Below are positions 35,576-48,738 of a DNA stretch of 64,000 nt, one piece after another. Location: NCBI RefSeq assembly GCF_932526225.1, contig NC_064034.1, positions 15,698,887-15,762,886 of the forward strand, written 5' to 3'. The stretch is from Nematostella vectensis (lineage: Eukaryota > Cnidaria > Anthozoa > Actiniaria > Edwardsiidae). Both the position numbers and the translations under genes were made by a program. Every line of letters starts with the position of its first letter. The first letter of the stretch is position 1. The notes below the pieces were generated by a model that was not told the DNA's origin, did no database searches, and saw only the letters and a program-made list of their open reading frames with translations.

Positions 35576-37867
35576 ATGGCATGTTACAGCTAGTATATGT
35601 ACAAAGTTCATTGATGATTAACTAACAAAAGGTAAAAATAGTAATTGAGTAAGGGGTGACTTATGGAAGATGGTAAATAGGGTGGTGTGGATTACTAAGT
35701 AGCTAAACGGTTTCTTCACATATGTTTGTGTATTAAAAAAAAATTAAAAAAATAACCCGGTCCGCCGAGGTCTGGTCCGCGTAGGTCCTGTCTTCATTTT
35801 ACAAAGACCCGCTCCCATTATTGATAAAAATTTCTGCAGTAATCAAGCAGTGCTCATGCGCACACAACTAATATGCAGATAAACGTAACGTATACAATTT
35901 TTACTCTTACGCCTAAGTTCTTTACCAAATCATCAGATGTTTTTGAAAATAGACAAACAAGACATGATATCGCCTTTTTTAAAATATGATTTTCTAATAA
36001 AGAAAGACTAGGACTGAAAACGGTATGTTCTTATCGGGATTAGGATACCTGTGGAAAGTCACGCATTTTCATCTGGCAGACCGCTGATCAGTTGTTGTCA
36101 TCTGAAACCAGACTCGTGTTGTAGTACTTGACCTTTGCATTGAAATTAATCTTACAAATCGGCTTTTTCCCTAGAAACCTCTTGGCAGAAGGTAAGAACT
36201 GACGTGCTTGAATACCTTTTACTTCAATTGAGCGTAAAGAAACTTTAAAACCCAAACAAATCCTTCAAAGTTTGCCATTCCGGCAGGCGTTCTGAACTGA
36301 AGTCTGTACAAAATAGCAAATATTTTTCATTGTAATGTCTTTATTGACTTCCAGTAACTTCCAAGGATGAACCAAGACAATTATACTGCATCTGAGATTA
36401 GTATACAGCAAGGGTAGAGTTTATTTTCTGTGATTTTTCTCCTGTACAAACAGGTATGTGTATCTAATAAAGACGGCTGTCAAGAAAATCGCGTGTTATT
36501 TGAGCTCGACATGGGGTTGCGTTCGGCTTCATTATAATTCGGGAATTTGATTCCCCCAATTTTTTATTTGCTGAATCGAAAGAAATAACACCAATGTTTG
36601 CTCAAAGTGCAAAATTTCTGCGAAAATCCATGTACCATCGGTTTTATAAGCCCCTAATTTAAGCTATTATTCAAGTCGATATTTTTTATGGATATGTTTA
36701 GACAGCAATAAAATATACTTTTTTTTGCCGGAAAAAGTAAAGAAACCACTCGATTTATACCTTATCAACTCCTTTCTAAGGATCTGTATCGCTATTTTTA
36801 ATTCCGCGTATATTTAAAGAATATTTTGCGATTTTTTACGAAAGGTGAAAAATGCCCCCAAATCGGCGATTTTATAGGCAAAATCGTAAATTCGGAATTT
36901 CTCGAAAAATATTTATTGTATGTAACTCAAACTTTTTAACCATGATAATAGAACCAGGGGCTAACTTTAAACCAATTTTGAGCGATTTCGAAATTTCTTA
37001 TTTGGAACTCCTCAGTTGAATCTAAGGGACTGGTGCACTTAATAATTAAAAACAACAATGAGAGTGACGTTGACGAAGTTCAAAATCAGTTGAAGACAAT
37101 CATTACAATAACAATGGCCCCAAAAAATCAATCGAGAACGACGACGACAAAAACGAAAAAAATCTATAGTTTCAGTGACAGGCTATAACAACCCTGGAGC
37201 GGCATCTAAAAGCGTGATTATCAGCGGCAACAACAACGACGACGACGAGTTTCTCATTCTTGGACATTATCTAACGATATCCCAGCCGCCAGAAGGGGTC
37301 TATTTACTACAAAAAACAACGCCAACAATGGCAATAAGAACGAGGCTCACGGATTAACGTGTCTAGGTCGCGAGGCATTTTGAGCGCAAGGGGCGTCAAT
37401 TCTTTTGTTAGTAATTGTGAAAACGCAGAATGTCTCAAAAGCTCCAACAACAGACATCCTCGCTTCAATGCGTTTGCATGCTTGTGCTTGTTTTGACTTG
37501 TTAGATTACCTGTAGAAGTATCACGCCGCCTCTGACAGCATCAGTGTTGTGTCCATCGGGTCCAAACTGCTCCAGGACACCCTCATCGTCCTAACTAGTG
37601 TGTTTGTCGCGCTAGCAGTCATCAGCCTGATTGGACAGCGGCTTTACGCGAGAAAACAAAACAACTTCATCGAAACACTGCCAGGTTTGTTCCTTCTTTA
37701 GGGGGATTGGTCCATAAAGTGGGTTGAGAGTATGGGGAGGGGGGGATGTTACCTTGATTTGACATAGAGCACCGCTAAAAATTAATACGAATAGTCTAAA
37801 AAATGTCAAAATGCAAGTCCGTGCCCAGGATTTTTCTTGGGGGGCGAAATCCGAAAAAGTGGGGGGT

Positions 37868-38105
37868 TCTCTGATAAAAATCTGGCCACCCCCGAAAAAA
37901 CAAAAAGGGATTTTTTATGCCTTTGCAGTATCTCCACGGGACGTTTATTGTCGGATTTGGCTACGAACCAGAGTGCAGAGTGACAAAGCTTATGCTTTAT
38001 AGTTTTGTCTACAAATAGCACGTCTATTGATAACCGAAAGTAGTGTTGTGGGGGGGGGGGGGGCGCGTTCACACCCCCTGCACTCCCCCCTGGGTACGGG
38101 CCTGA
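37868..38105. repeat. Dispersed repeat, partner of 34490-34725
   Basis: Same ordered blocks as the 34.5-kb copy in the same orientation, with CCACGGGACGTTTATTGTCG in the core, ending in CTGGGTACGGGCCTG. Confidence 0.8.
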
Positions 38106-38149
38106 AATGTATAACTTCATCTTTTATGAAGCAATCAATTTATTCAACA

Positions 38150-38413
38150 GGGACTTGCGCTAAGAGATCACGTGTCCTTTTGGGGTGGCAAATTCGAAAC
38201 AAAATAATGGAACAAAAAATCAGAAATGACTGAGCCCTTCCCACCATAGAACGACGAAAAAATAATCTTTAAATGGAACTAAACCCTTGCTGAAAAAAAG
38301 AATTCTGGCTTTTTCGTAAGCGCTGAACTTTTTGTTGCTGTTATTTTGCCGCTAAAAGGCTGAGCGCGCGCTAGTTTGCCACCCAAACAGTCACGTGATC
38401 TTAGTTCAAGTCC
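38150..38413. mobile_element. MITE, family with AGATCACGTG termini, copy 1
   Basis: Ends: GGGACTTGCGCTAAGAGATC then ACGTG at the left, mirrored by CACGTGATCTTAGTTCAAGT and CCC at the right. Internal inverted blocks GGTGGCAAA/TTTGCCACC. No coding capacity. Other copies are at 38890-39214 and 52010-52214. Confidence 0.8.
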
Positions 38414-38889
38414 CTTATTGATTCATATTTAGGTACATTTGAGCTTAGGCTACCATCTGCGATGTCTTTATTCAGGACCCTCCCTCAAGTGTCCTGCCCA
38501 TTACTTCGAGGACTTATGTGTAAAAACCATATGAAGAAAACGTTGTCGTTTTAGGGGTCTGAAGAACTTTTTTGGGGTCTTTAGTTTCTTTTCAAATACT
38601 TTCTCCGGTGACTAAAGGTCACAGTAACTTTTTTTTCTCTTCTTTTTACAAGTCATAAAGCTTACGAAGCACCTGCGGTACGGCAACCCTTAAAAATGAC
38701 AAGAATCATGCAGTCTTTCCAAATGAGGAATATATTAGTTTCCTTATATAGAAGTGACCGCGTTCGTCAAAAACGACAATTTTTGGCTACATTTTCTTGA
38801 TATGAATAAAGCTTTGTGCTCTATTATTACCCTTCGTATAAAAGCCTCTTTTTTTTAAAAGCAACCAATAAACGGCTTGCTTTTAGTTG

Positions 38890-39214
38890 CATAATAGGTG
38901 ACTTGCACTAAGAAGTCACTTGACTTTTTGAGTGGCCAATTTGAGCCAAAAAACACAGAAAGCTGTGCCCGCCACGAGAGCAACAAAAAATATAATGTTT
39001 CAGTGAAAATAATCCATTTCTGACAAAGAAACTTTCTGGCTGATTCGAATAAGTTGTCGAATAAGTTGTTTTGTGCTATTATAATATTAATATAATTATA
39101 TTAATAGTGCTATTATAATATTAATATAATTATATTAATAGTGCTATTATAATAAAGCCTTAGAGCGCGCGAGTTTGACACCCAAAAAGTCACGAAAGTC
39201 ACGTGATTTCTTAT
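38890..39214. mobile_element. MITE of the AGATCACGTG family, copy 2, expanded by an AT repeat
   Basis: Left end GTGACTTGCACTAAGAAGTC, right end AGTCACGTGATTTCTTATGC. The middle is enlarged by the 34-bp AT-rich repeat at 39074-39152. Confidence 0.7.
39074..39152. repeat. 34-bp AT-rich palindromic repeat, about 2.3 copies
   Basis: Unit TGCTATTATAATATTAATAT followed by AATTATATTAATAG, repeated at 39076 and 39110 with a partial third copy at 39144. Each unit is largely self-complementary. Confidence 0.85.
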
Positions 39215-39429
39215 GCTGCATTCACACCAGAACCATCACACCAAAAAAAATGGGTAAAGGAAAGCGCATCTACGAGAATGTCTGACTCATTTTTGATGAG
39301 TACAATATATGATTTTAAAAGAGAAAAGAACATGCGTGACAATATGACCAAAGTTATGTCAATGTACAAGTATAGTTTAAAGTAAAACATGTGTAATAAA
39401 ATCTCTCTGGGTCCAGAGAACTAAAACAC

Positions 39430-42400
39430 CGACAACACCTTGCTGGACGTATGCTCACAACACCTTGCTGGACGTATGCTGACAACACCTTGCTGGACGT
39501 ATGCTCACAACACCTTGCTGGACGTATGCTGACAACACCTTGCTGGACGTATGCTGACAATACCTTGCTGGACGTATGCTGACAACATCTTGCTGGACGT
39601 ATGCTGACAACACCTTGCTGGACGTATGCTGACAACACCTTGCTGGACGTATGCTCACAACACCTTGCTGGACGTATGCTGACAACACCTTGCTGGACGT
39701 ATGCTGACAACACCTTGCTGGACGTATGCTGACAACACCTTGCTGGACGTATGCTGACAACACCTTGCTGGACGTATGCTGACAACACCTTGCTGGACGT
39801 ATGCTGACAACACCTTGCTGGACGTATGCTGACAACACCTTGCTGGACGTATGCTGACAACACCTTGCTGGACGTATGCTGACAACACCCTTGCTGGACG
39901 TATGCCGACAACACCTTGCTGGACGTATGCCGACAACACCTTGCTGGACGTATGCTCACAACACCTTGCTGGACGTATGCTCACAACACCTTGCTGGACA
40001 TATGCTGACAACACCTTGCTGGACGTATGCTGACAACACCTTGCTGGACGTATGCTGACAACACCTTGCTGGACGTATGCTGACAATACCTTGCTGGACG
40101 TATGCTGACAACACCTTGCTGGACGTATGCTGACAACACCTTGCTGGACGTGACAACACCTTGCTGGACGTATGCTGACAACACCTTGCTTAACGTGACA
40201 ACACCTTGCTGGACGTATGCTCACAACACCTTGCTTGACGTATGCTGACAATACCTTGCTGGACGTATGTTGACAACATCTTGCTGGACGTATGCTGACA
40301 ATACCTTGCTGGACGTATGCTGACAACACCTTGCTGGACGTATGCTGACAACACCTTGCTGGACGTATGCTGACAACACCTTGCTGGACGTATGCTGACA
40401 ACACCCTTGCTGGACGTATGCTCACAACACCTTGCTGGACGTATGCTGACAACACCCTTGCTGGACGTGACAACACCTTGCTGGACGTATGCTGACAACA
40501 CCTTGCTGGACGTATGCTGACAACATCTTGCTGGACGTATGCTGACAATACCTTGCTGGACGTATGCTGACAATACCTTGCTGGACGTATGCTGACAACA
40601 CCTTGCTGGACGTGACAACACCTTGCTGGACGTATGCTGACAACACCTTGCTGGACGTATGCTGACAATACCTTGCTGGACGTATGCTGACAATACCTTG
40701 CTGGACGTATGCTGACAATACCTTGCTGGACGTATGCTGACAATACCTTGCTGGACGTATGCTGACAACACCCTTGTTGGACGTGACAACACCTTGCTGG
40801 ACGTATGCTCACAACACCTTGCTGGACGTATGCTCACAACACCTTGCTGGACGTATGCTGACAACACCTTGCTGGACGTATGCTGACAACACCTTGCTGG
40901 ACGTATGCTGACAACACCTTGCTGGACGTATGCTGACAACGTCTTGCTGGACGTATGCTCACAACACCTTGCTGGACGTATGCTCACAACACCTTGCTGG
41001 ACGTATGCTGACAACACCTTGCTGGACGTATGCTGACAACACCTTGCTGGACGTATGCTGACAACACCTTGCTGGACGTATGCTCACAACACCTTGCTGG
41101 ACGTATGCTGACAACACCTTGCTGGACGTATGCTGACAATACCTTGCTGGACGTATGCTGACAATACCTTGCTGGACGTATGCTGACAACACCCTTGCTG
41201 GACGTGACAACACCTTGCTGGACGTGACAACACCTTGCTGGACGTATGCTGACAACACCTTGCTGGACGTATGCTGACAACACCTTGCTGGACGTATGCT
41301 GACAACACCTTGCTGGACGTATGCTCACAACACCTTGCTGGACGTATGCTGACAACACCTTGCTGGACGTATGCTGACAATACCTTGCTGGACGTATGCT
41401 GACAATACCTTGCTGGACGTATGCTGACAACACCCTTGCTGGACGTGACAACACCTTGCTGGACGTATGCTCACAACACCTTGCTGGACGTATGCTCACA
41501 ACACCTTGCTGGACGTATGCTGACAACACCTTGCTGGACGTATGCTGACAACACCTTGCTGGACGTATGCTGACAACACCTTGCTGGACGTATGCTGACA
41601 ACGTCTTGCTGGACGTATGCTCACAACACCTTGCTGGACGTATGCTCACAACACCTTGCTGGACGTATGCTGACAACACCTTGCTGGACGTATGCTGACA
41701 ACACCTTGCTGGACGTATGCTGACAACACCTTGCTGGACGTATGCTGACAATACCTTGCTGGACGTATGCTCACAACACCTTGCTGGACGTATGCTGACA
41801 ATACCTTGCTGGACGTATGCTGACAACACCTTGCTGGACGTATGCTGACAATACCTTGCTGGACGTATGCTCACAACACCTTGCTGGACGTATGCTGACA
41901 ACACCTTGCTGGACGTATGCTCACAACACCTTGCTGGACGTATGCTGACAATACCTTGCTGGACGTATGCTGACAACTCCTTGCTGGACGTATGCTGACA
42001 ACACCTTGCTGGACGTATGCTGACAACACCTTGCTGGACGTATGCTGACAATACCTTGCTGGACGTATGCTCACAACACCTTGCTGGACGTATGCTGACA
42101 ACACCTTGCTGGACGTATGCTGACAACACCTTGCTGGACGTATGCTGACAACACCTTGCTGGACGTATGCTCACAACACCTTGCTGGACGTATGCTGACA
42201 ACACCTTGCTGGACGTATGCTGACAACACCTTGCTGGACGTATGCTGACAACACCTTGCTGGACGTATGCTGACAACACCTTGCTGGACGTATGCTGACA
42301 ACACCTTGCTGGACGTATGCTCACAACACCTTGCTGGACGTATGCTGACAACACCTTGCTGGACGTATGCTGACAACACCTTGCTGGACGTGACAACACC

Positions 42401-45400
42401 TTGCTGGACGTATGCTGACAACACCTTGCTGGACGTATGCTGACAACACCTTGCTGGACGTATGCTGACAACACCTTGCTGGACGTGACAACACCTTGCT
42501 GGACGTATGTTGACAACACCTTGCTGGACGTATGCTGACAACACCTTGCTGGACGTGACAACACCTTGCTGGACGTATGCTCACAACACCTTGCTGGACG
42601 TATGCTGACAATACCTTGCTGGACGTATGCTGACAACACCTTGCTGGACGTGACAACACCTTGCTGGACGTATGCTCACAACACCTTGCTGGACGTATGC
42701 TGACAACACCTTGCTGGACGTATGCTGACAACACCCTTGCTGGACGTATGCTGACAACACCTTGCTGGACGTATGCTGACAACACCTTGCTGGACGTATG
42801 CTGACAACACCCTTGCTGGACGTATGCTGACAACACCTTGCTGGACGTATGCTGACAACACCTTGCTGGACGTATGCTGACAACACCTTGCTGGACGTAT
42901 GCTGACAACGTCTTGCTGGACGTATGCTCACAACACCTTGCTGGACGTATGCTCACAACACCTTGCTGGACGTATGCTGACAACACCTTGCTGGACGTAT
43001 GCTGACAATACCTTGCTGGACGTATGCTCACAACACCTTGCTGGACGTATGCTGACAATACCTTGCTGGACGTATGCTGACAACACCTTGCTGGACGTAT
43101 GCTCACAACACCTTGCTGGACGTATGCTGACAACACCTTGCTGGACGTATGCTGACAATACCTTGCTGGACGTATGCTCACAACACCTTGCTGGACGTAT
43201 GCTGACAACACCTTGCTGGACGTATGCTGACAACACCTTGCTGGACGTATGCTGACAACACCTTGCTGGACGTATGCTCACAACACCTTGCTGGACGTAT
43301 GCTGACAACACCTTGCTGGACGTATGCTGACAACACCTTGCTGGACGTATGCTGACAACACCTTGCTGGACGTATGCTGACAACACCTTGCTGGACGTGA
43401 CAACACCTTGCTGGACGTATGCTCACAACACCTTGCTGGACGTATGCTGACAACACCTTGCTGGACGTATGCTGACAACACCTTGCTGGACGTATGCTGA
43501 CAACACCTTGCTGGACGTATGCTGACAACACCTTGCTGGACGTATGCTGACAACATCTTGCTGGACGTATGCTGACAACACCTTGCTGGACGTATGCTGA
43601 CAACACCTTGCTGGACGTATGCTGACAACACCTTGCTGGACGTATGCTCACAACACCTTGCTGGACGTATGCTCACAACACCTTGCTGGACGTATGCTGA
43701 CAACACCTTGCTGGACGTATGCTGACAACACCTTGCTGGACGTATGCTCACAACACCTTGCTGGACGTATGCTGACAACACCTTGCTGGACGTATGCTGA
43801 CAACACCTTGCTGGACGTATGCTGACAACACCTTGCTGGACGTATGCTGACAACACCTTGCTGGACGTATGCTGACAACACCTTGCTGGACGTATGCTGA
43901 CAACACCTTGCTGGACGTATGCTCACAACACCTTGCTGGACGTATGCTGACAACACCTTGCTGGACGTATGCTGACAACACCTTGCTGGACGTATGCTGA
44001 CAACACCTTGCTGGACGTATGCTGACAACACCTTGCTGGACGTATGCTGACAACACCTTGCTGGACGTATGCTGACAACACCTTGCTGGACGTATGCTCA
44101 CAACACCTTGCTGGACGTATGCTGACAACACCTTGCTGGACGTATGCTCACAACACCTTGCTGGACGTATGCTGACAATACCTTGCTGGACGTATGCTGA
44201 CAACATCTTGCTGGACGTATGCTGACAACACCTTGCTGGACGTATGCTGACAACACCTTGCTGGACGTATGCTGACAACACCTTGCTGGACGTATGCTGA
44301 CAACACCTTGCTGGACGTATGTTGACAACACCTTGCTGGACGTATGCTGACAACACCTTGCTGGACGTATGCTGACAACACCTTGCTGGACGTATGCTGA
44401 CAACACCTTGCTGGACGTATGCTGACAATACCTTGCTGGACGTGACAACACCTTGCTGGACGTATGCTGACAACACCTTGCTGGACGTATGCTGACAATA
44501 CCTTGCTGGACGTGACAACACCTTGCTGGACGTATGCTGACAACACCTTGTTGGACGTATGCTGACAACACCTTGCTGGACGTATGCTCACAACACCTTG
44601 CTGGACGTATGCTGACAACACCTTGCTGGACGTGACAACACCTTGCTGGACGTATGCTGACAACACCTTGCTGGACGTATGCTGACAACACCTTGCTGGA
44701 CGTATGCTGACAACACCTTGCTGGACGTATGCTCACAACACCTTGCTGGACGTATGCTGACAACACCTTGCTGGACGTATGCTGACAACACCTTGCTGGA
44801 CGTATGCTGACAACACCTTGCTGGACGTATGCTGACAACACCTTGCTGGACGTATGCTGACAACACCTTGCTGGACGTATGCTGACAACACCTTGCTGGA
44901 CGTATGCTCACAACACCTTGCTGGACGTATGCTGACAACACCTTGCTGGACGTATGCTGACAACACCTTGCTGGACGTATGCTGACAACACCTTGCTGGA
45001 CGTATGCTGACAACACCTTGCTGGACGTATGCTGACAACACCTTGCTGGACGTATGCTGACAACACCTTGCTGGACGTATGCTCACAACACCTTGCTGGA
45101 CGTATGCTGACAACACCTTGCTGGACGTATGCTCACAACACCTTGCTGGACGTATGCTGACAATACCTTGCTGGACGTATGCTGACAACATCTTGCTGGA
45201 CGTATGCTGACAACACCTTGCTGGACGTATGCTGACAACACCTTGCTGGACGTATGCTGACAACACCTTGCTGGACGTATGCTGACAACACCTTGCTGGA
45301 CGTATGTTGACAACACCTTGCTGGACGTATGCTGGCAACACCTTGCTGGACGTATGCTGACAACACCTTGCTGGACGTATGCTGACAACACCTTGCTGGA

Positions 45401-45690
45401 CGTATGCTGACAATACCTTGCTGGACGTGACAACACCTTGCTGGACGTATGCTGACAACACCTTGCTGGACGTATGCTGACAATACCTTGCTGGACGTGA
45501 CAACACCTTGCTGGACGTATGCTGACAACACCTTGTTGGACGTATGCTGACAACACCTTGCTGGACGTATGCTCACAACACCTTGCTGGACGTATGCTGA
45601 CAACACCTTGCTGGACGTGACAACACCTTGCTGGACGTATGCTGACAACACCTTGCTGGACGTATGCTGACAACACCTTGCTGGACGTAT
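39430..45690. repeat. 25-bp satellite, about 250 units
   Basis: Unit ACAACA followed by CCTTGCTGGACGTATGCTG. Variants: CTCACA for CTGACA, AATACC for ACACC, AACGTC, and a 20-bp short unit lacking ATGCT. Because 25 is not a multiple of 3, three units make a 25-aa frame that never meets a stop on the minus strand, producing spurious frames up to 551 codons. Segments 43748-44666 and 44733-45651 are nearly identical at an offset of 985 bp, a recent higher-order duplication. It lies between the channel pseudogene and the intact channel. Confidence 0.97.
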
Positions 45691-45984
45691 GCCCTTGCCC
45701 CTTCCTCCACCCCTCCCCCCAGATCTGGTACAGCCTCCCCGCCTCTTATCTTCTGTCTAGAGGTGTGTTCAACTTTATAATTTCGTCAATTTCTAAATTC
45801 GCCACATTAGAATGGGAATAGCCATATTTCAGTCACCTAGCGTCAAAATTACAATGCAAAATGAAAGACGAAGTGTAACGTGGATATAGCCAAGCTTTCT
45901 TTTTAGGAGCCGAATACCCAAGAAAAAGTGATATATAAAACAAATATGGTAACAAATATTGGTAACCCATCGACTCGAGTTTTC

Positions 45985-46580
45985 GTGACGCGATGTCCGT
46001 CACTTAAAAGCATCGTATGACAATCAAACTTGGCAGGTGTCATGTATGTGTCAAGGGAAGTGCAAAACTGTGTTCACGTGATTGGTGACGTGACGTGACG
46101 TCATCAAATCCAAAATATTTATATTTCACGAAGGTAACATCATATGGCAACCAAACTCGGTAGGTGTCATATAGGTGTCAAGGGGATGCAACAATATGGT
46201 CACGTGTTGTGTGACTTCATCGATGACGTCACTTAAAGCAAAAAAAACGTGATTAAAAGCAAAATCATTCATATCTCTTGAAAGAAACATTGTTTCACAA
46301 CCAAACCTGGTAGGTGTCATGTTGGTGTCAAGGGGGGGGGGTTTGCAAAAATATGGTCAGGTGATTTGTGACGTCATCGAGGACGTCACTAAAAGCAAAA
46401 CTATTCCGATTTCATAAAGAACAAAAATATCCATATCTCATGAACAAACATCCTATAACAACCAATCTTGGTATGTGTCATGAAGGTGTCAAGGGGGGTG
46501 CACCAATATATTCACGTTATTGTGTCGTCGTCAATGACGTCACTAGAAGCAAAATATGCTGACGTCATCAAATAAAATAT
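45985..46580. repeat. Four to five diverged units of about 130-150 bp, each with TGACGTCA
   Basis: Units share ACAACCAAACTYGGTAGGTG, TCATGTWGGTGTCAAGGGG and CAAAAATATGGTCACGTG. The palindrome TGACGTCA, the full cAMP-response element, occurs at 46096, 46224, 46369, 46535 and 46560. From 46600 to 48697 no gene was seen; 48060-48230 is the partner of the 5.4-kb dispersed repeat. Confidence 0.75.
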
Positions 46581-48697
46581 TTTTATGTTTAAAGCGAAAA
46601 AAAGCAAAGATTTGGTCGTTTAGAGCTCCGCTTTTAGGCAATGCCTAAACCTATATATTATGGTTGTAATGTTAATGTGCAATATTTTATAGGCAACTGA
46701 AGAGATTTCGCAAATCAGCAAAAAATTCTAAGACATCTGCAGGGGCGGGGGGGGGTGGGTATTTTGGAAACGAAATTGTCGTGGTTCCGTTCTTTCAAGG
46801 CAGTTAAAGCTTCTTGGAAGCAGTGTGATGAATTGTCCTCTTTCGACAAATCCTTCCATTTAATCGCCTATCCTGATATACTATACTGATCTGAAATAAT
46901 GTGGAGGGCCAAGTGGACTGCTCCCATAACCCTAATTCGTCACCTTTTGAAAAGCGAAATTATTAGCTAATATTTGCTTGCTGAGATGAGAAGGAAAGTC
47001 TTCAACATTTTTTTTAAATTTTCACCTAAAATGTAAATATGCGATAACAGAGATATATCTATGAACATACTTCAGTACAAAAGTCGAGAAGCGAGAAAAG
47101 GAGAGAAAATAAAAGACATTTGCTATAGAGCATATAACAAATTGTGTTATTTCACATTAGTGCGTGAACTGGTATGTATAAAATACAGCTTTATTTACAT
47201 GGTTAATAGAGACTTTTAGTTGTTCTTGTGCATACATTTGAATGCAAATTTTAATTTTTTCAGGTTTTCTCATTAGGCTAGGTTGGCTGCCAAATACAGA
47301 CTTTGTATCTGAGGTCTATTTCCCAACATCCCGGAAACTGTTTCTCGACCCAGAGATATTATATTAGGAGCTGTGAGTGACTTGATGAGACGCATTCCAG
47401 CCAAATAAGACATTTAAGGTAGGATTTTCATTTATTGAATCTTTCTTTTTACCTAGCAGCTAATTTCCTGAAAATTCGATAAGCAAGTAGAGTGTACTTA
47501 AGATCAAACTATCCCGTGCTTTTACTTAAATGGAAAAAGGTTTTTTACATTGCTTTCTAAAGAATATTGGCTGAATAATAGAGTAGTAGAGTAGTAGAGT
47601 AAGAATATATGTTTTTTTACCCACTCTAAAAGTTAATTGGTGTAAGCGGCATAAACAGCTATGATGTGTCCTGCTATAAACAATAAATTATTCATTGTCA
47701 TATCCCGTTTTGTTTCATCGGATTTAAACGGAATTTAGCGACATTTGCTACTTTGCCATTGCAAAATATAATCATATATATATATATTTTTTTTCAAACA
47801 GGATTCTGGTCCTTATATGTTCAAGCCGCAACCAACTTTTTATTCATAACAGGTGTTTTGGGGGCCAAACAAATTAGCTTTGCATATTTAAGCATAAAAG
47901 TCACAGTGCAGCGGATCTAGGAGAGTAATCGAGAAGGTTTAGCCTCCCCCTTTTTGGTAGCCAATCGTATGTGATGAACTAAATAGTCTTAATAATAACA
48001 GGTCCGCACTTTGTTGTGAAATCCATGGTAAACGCGAAAAACAATGAAATATTGTAAAAGGAGTATGTATTTAGAAGTTTCTTTGAGAATGTCACTGATA
48101 ATTTAGAGCGGATGGACTGTTTTAAAAACAGTGCGGATTCTAATATATTCTCATGTGTCTTGTCGGTCGCCCCCCCCCCCCCCCCCCCCCCCTGGAGTAA
48201 ACTGATGACATTGCCACTTTAAAAAGCATTTTATTTTATACAGTGGAAGAAATGAAAAGATTTGACATTAAGGCGTTGGTTCATTTTCATAGAGGGTATC
48301 CGTTGTAGAGATGTTCAAGAAAGATTATTTATAAGTTTGGTGATCAGGGGCGGCGGAAGGGGAGAGGCAGGGGGGGGGGGGGCGCCAGCCCCAACACTTT
48401 TCTGAGCGGATGTTTTTTTTTATAAATGAACGTTTTTTTTAAACCAACGGGTTTCAAGCGGTACATATGCAACCGACAGCAATTTTTTTGAACAGTTTAA
48501 AATCCCGTGCATAAAAACCTAGGTTATTCCCCGCTCCTATAAATAGCGCTTATGGATTTGGAACCACCACCCAACCGTCCTTCCTTATACCACCAACCAC
48601 CCCTCCTAATGAAACCACTACCCACCCCTCCCCCAACTTTCGTTCCCCACTTATGGTACCACTCCGCCGCACCTGGTGATGGCCTTGTTTATTTCAG

Positions 48698-48738
48698 GTA
48701 ACTGACAAGAACTCATGAACAGCCTACAGGCGGCATGA
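48698..48738 (+). promoter_or_regulatory. 5' UTR exon start and overlapping 7-codon upstream ORF of the intact channel gene
   Basis: TTTATTTCAG ending at 48697 looks like an acceptor, so an upstream non-coding exon is likely. An upstream ATG at 48715 encodes MNSLQAA and its stop TGA (48736-48738) overlaps the main ATG at 48735 as ATGA, an arrangement that allows termination-reinitiation. The effect on expression is an inference. Confidence 0.5.

Larger units (their letters stand above)
32849..37038. mobile_element. 4.2-kb element with about 0.97-kb terminal inverted repeats and TTAA flanks
   Basis: The left arm begins GTGCACCAGTCCCTTAGATT at 32849 and the right arm ends with its mirror at 37038. 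Arms match with few differences for about 970 bp (left to about 33820, right from about 36060). TTAA flanks both ends (32845-32848, 37039-37042), the target duplication of piggyBac-type elements. The central 2.2 kb (33820-36060) has no recognised transposase; it holds a dispersed repeat, poly-C and poly-G runs and a Penelope 3' remnant. It sits between exons 5 and 6 of the channel pseudogene. Confidence 0.85.
21846..37684 (+). pseudogene. Decayed paralogue of the GluR0-like K+ receptor channel
   Basis: Exon-by-exon homologue of the intact gene at 48.7-54.3 kb. Exon 1 21846-22420: signal peptide, S1 domain, M1 ending AGISGIVIWIM. Exon 2 23024-23118: SFVRGSHEGFWWAFNSMTTVG. Exon 3 31286-31439: YGDNTPRSVAGRVFG. 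Exon 5 32455-32725: S2 part with IFIDKLQGG. Exon 6 37516-37684: M3, exactly 169 bp like its counterpart. Lesions: a one-base frameshift around 22215-22255; the exon 2 donor changed from GTAAGT to ATAAGT at 23119; TAA at 31371-31373 in the gate helix where the intact copy has TTC; a one-base loss in a G run at about 32531. Exon 4 and a final coiled-coil exon were not found. The intron after exon 2 is over 8 kb because of the 21-bp array. The joined product is not functional. Confidence 0.85.

Noticed and set aside
40984-42639. Minus-strand frames up to 551 codons (SAYVQQGVVSIRPARCCQHT repeats)
   Set aside because: By-product of the 25-bp satellite, where all frames on one strand lack stops. 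Overlapping frames exist in several registers.
39430-45690. CRISPR-like array
   Set aside because: Head-to-tail repeats with no unique spacers, in a eukaryotic context.
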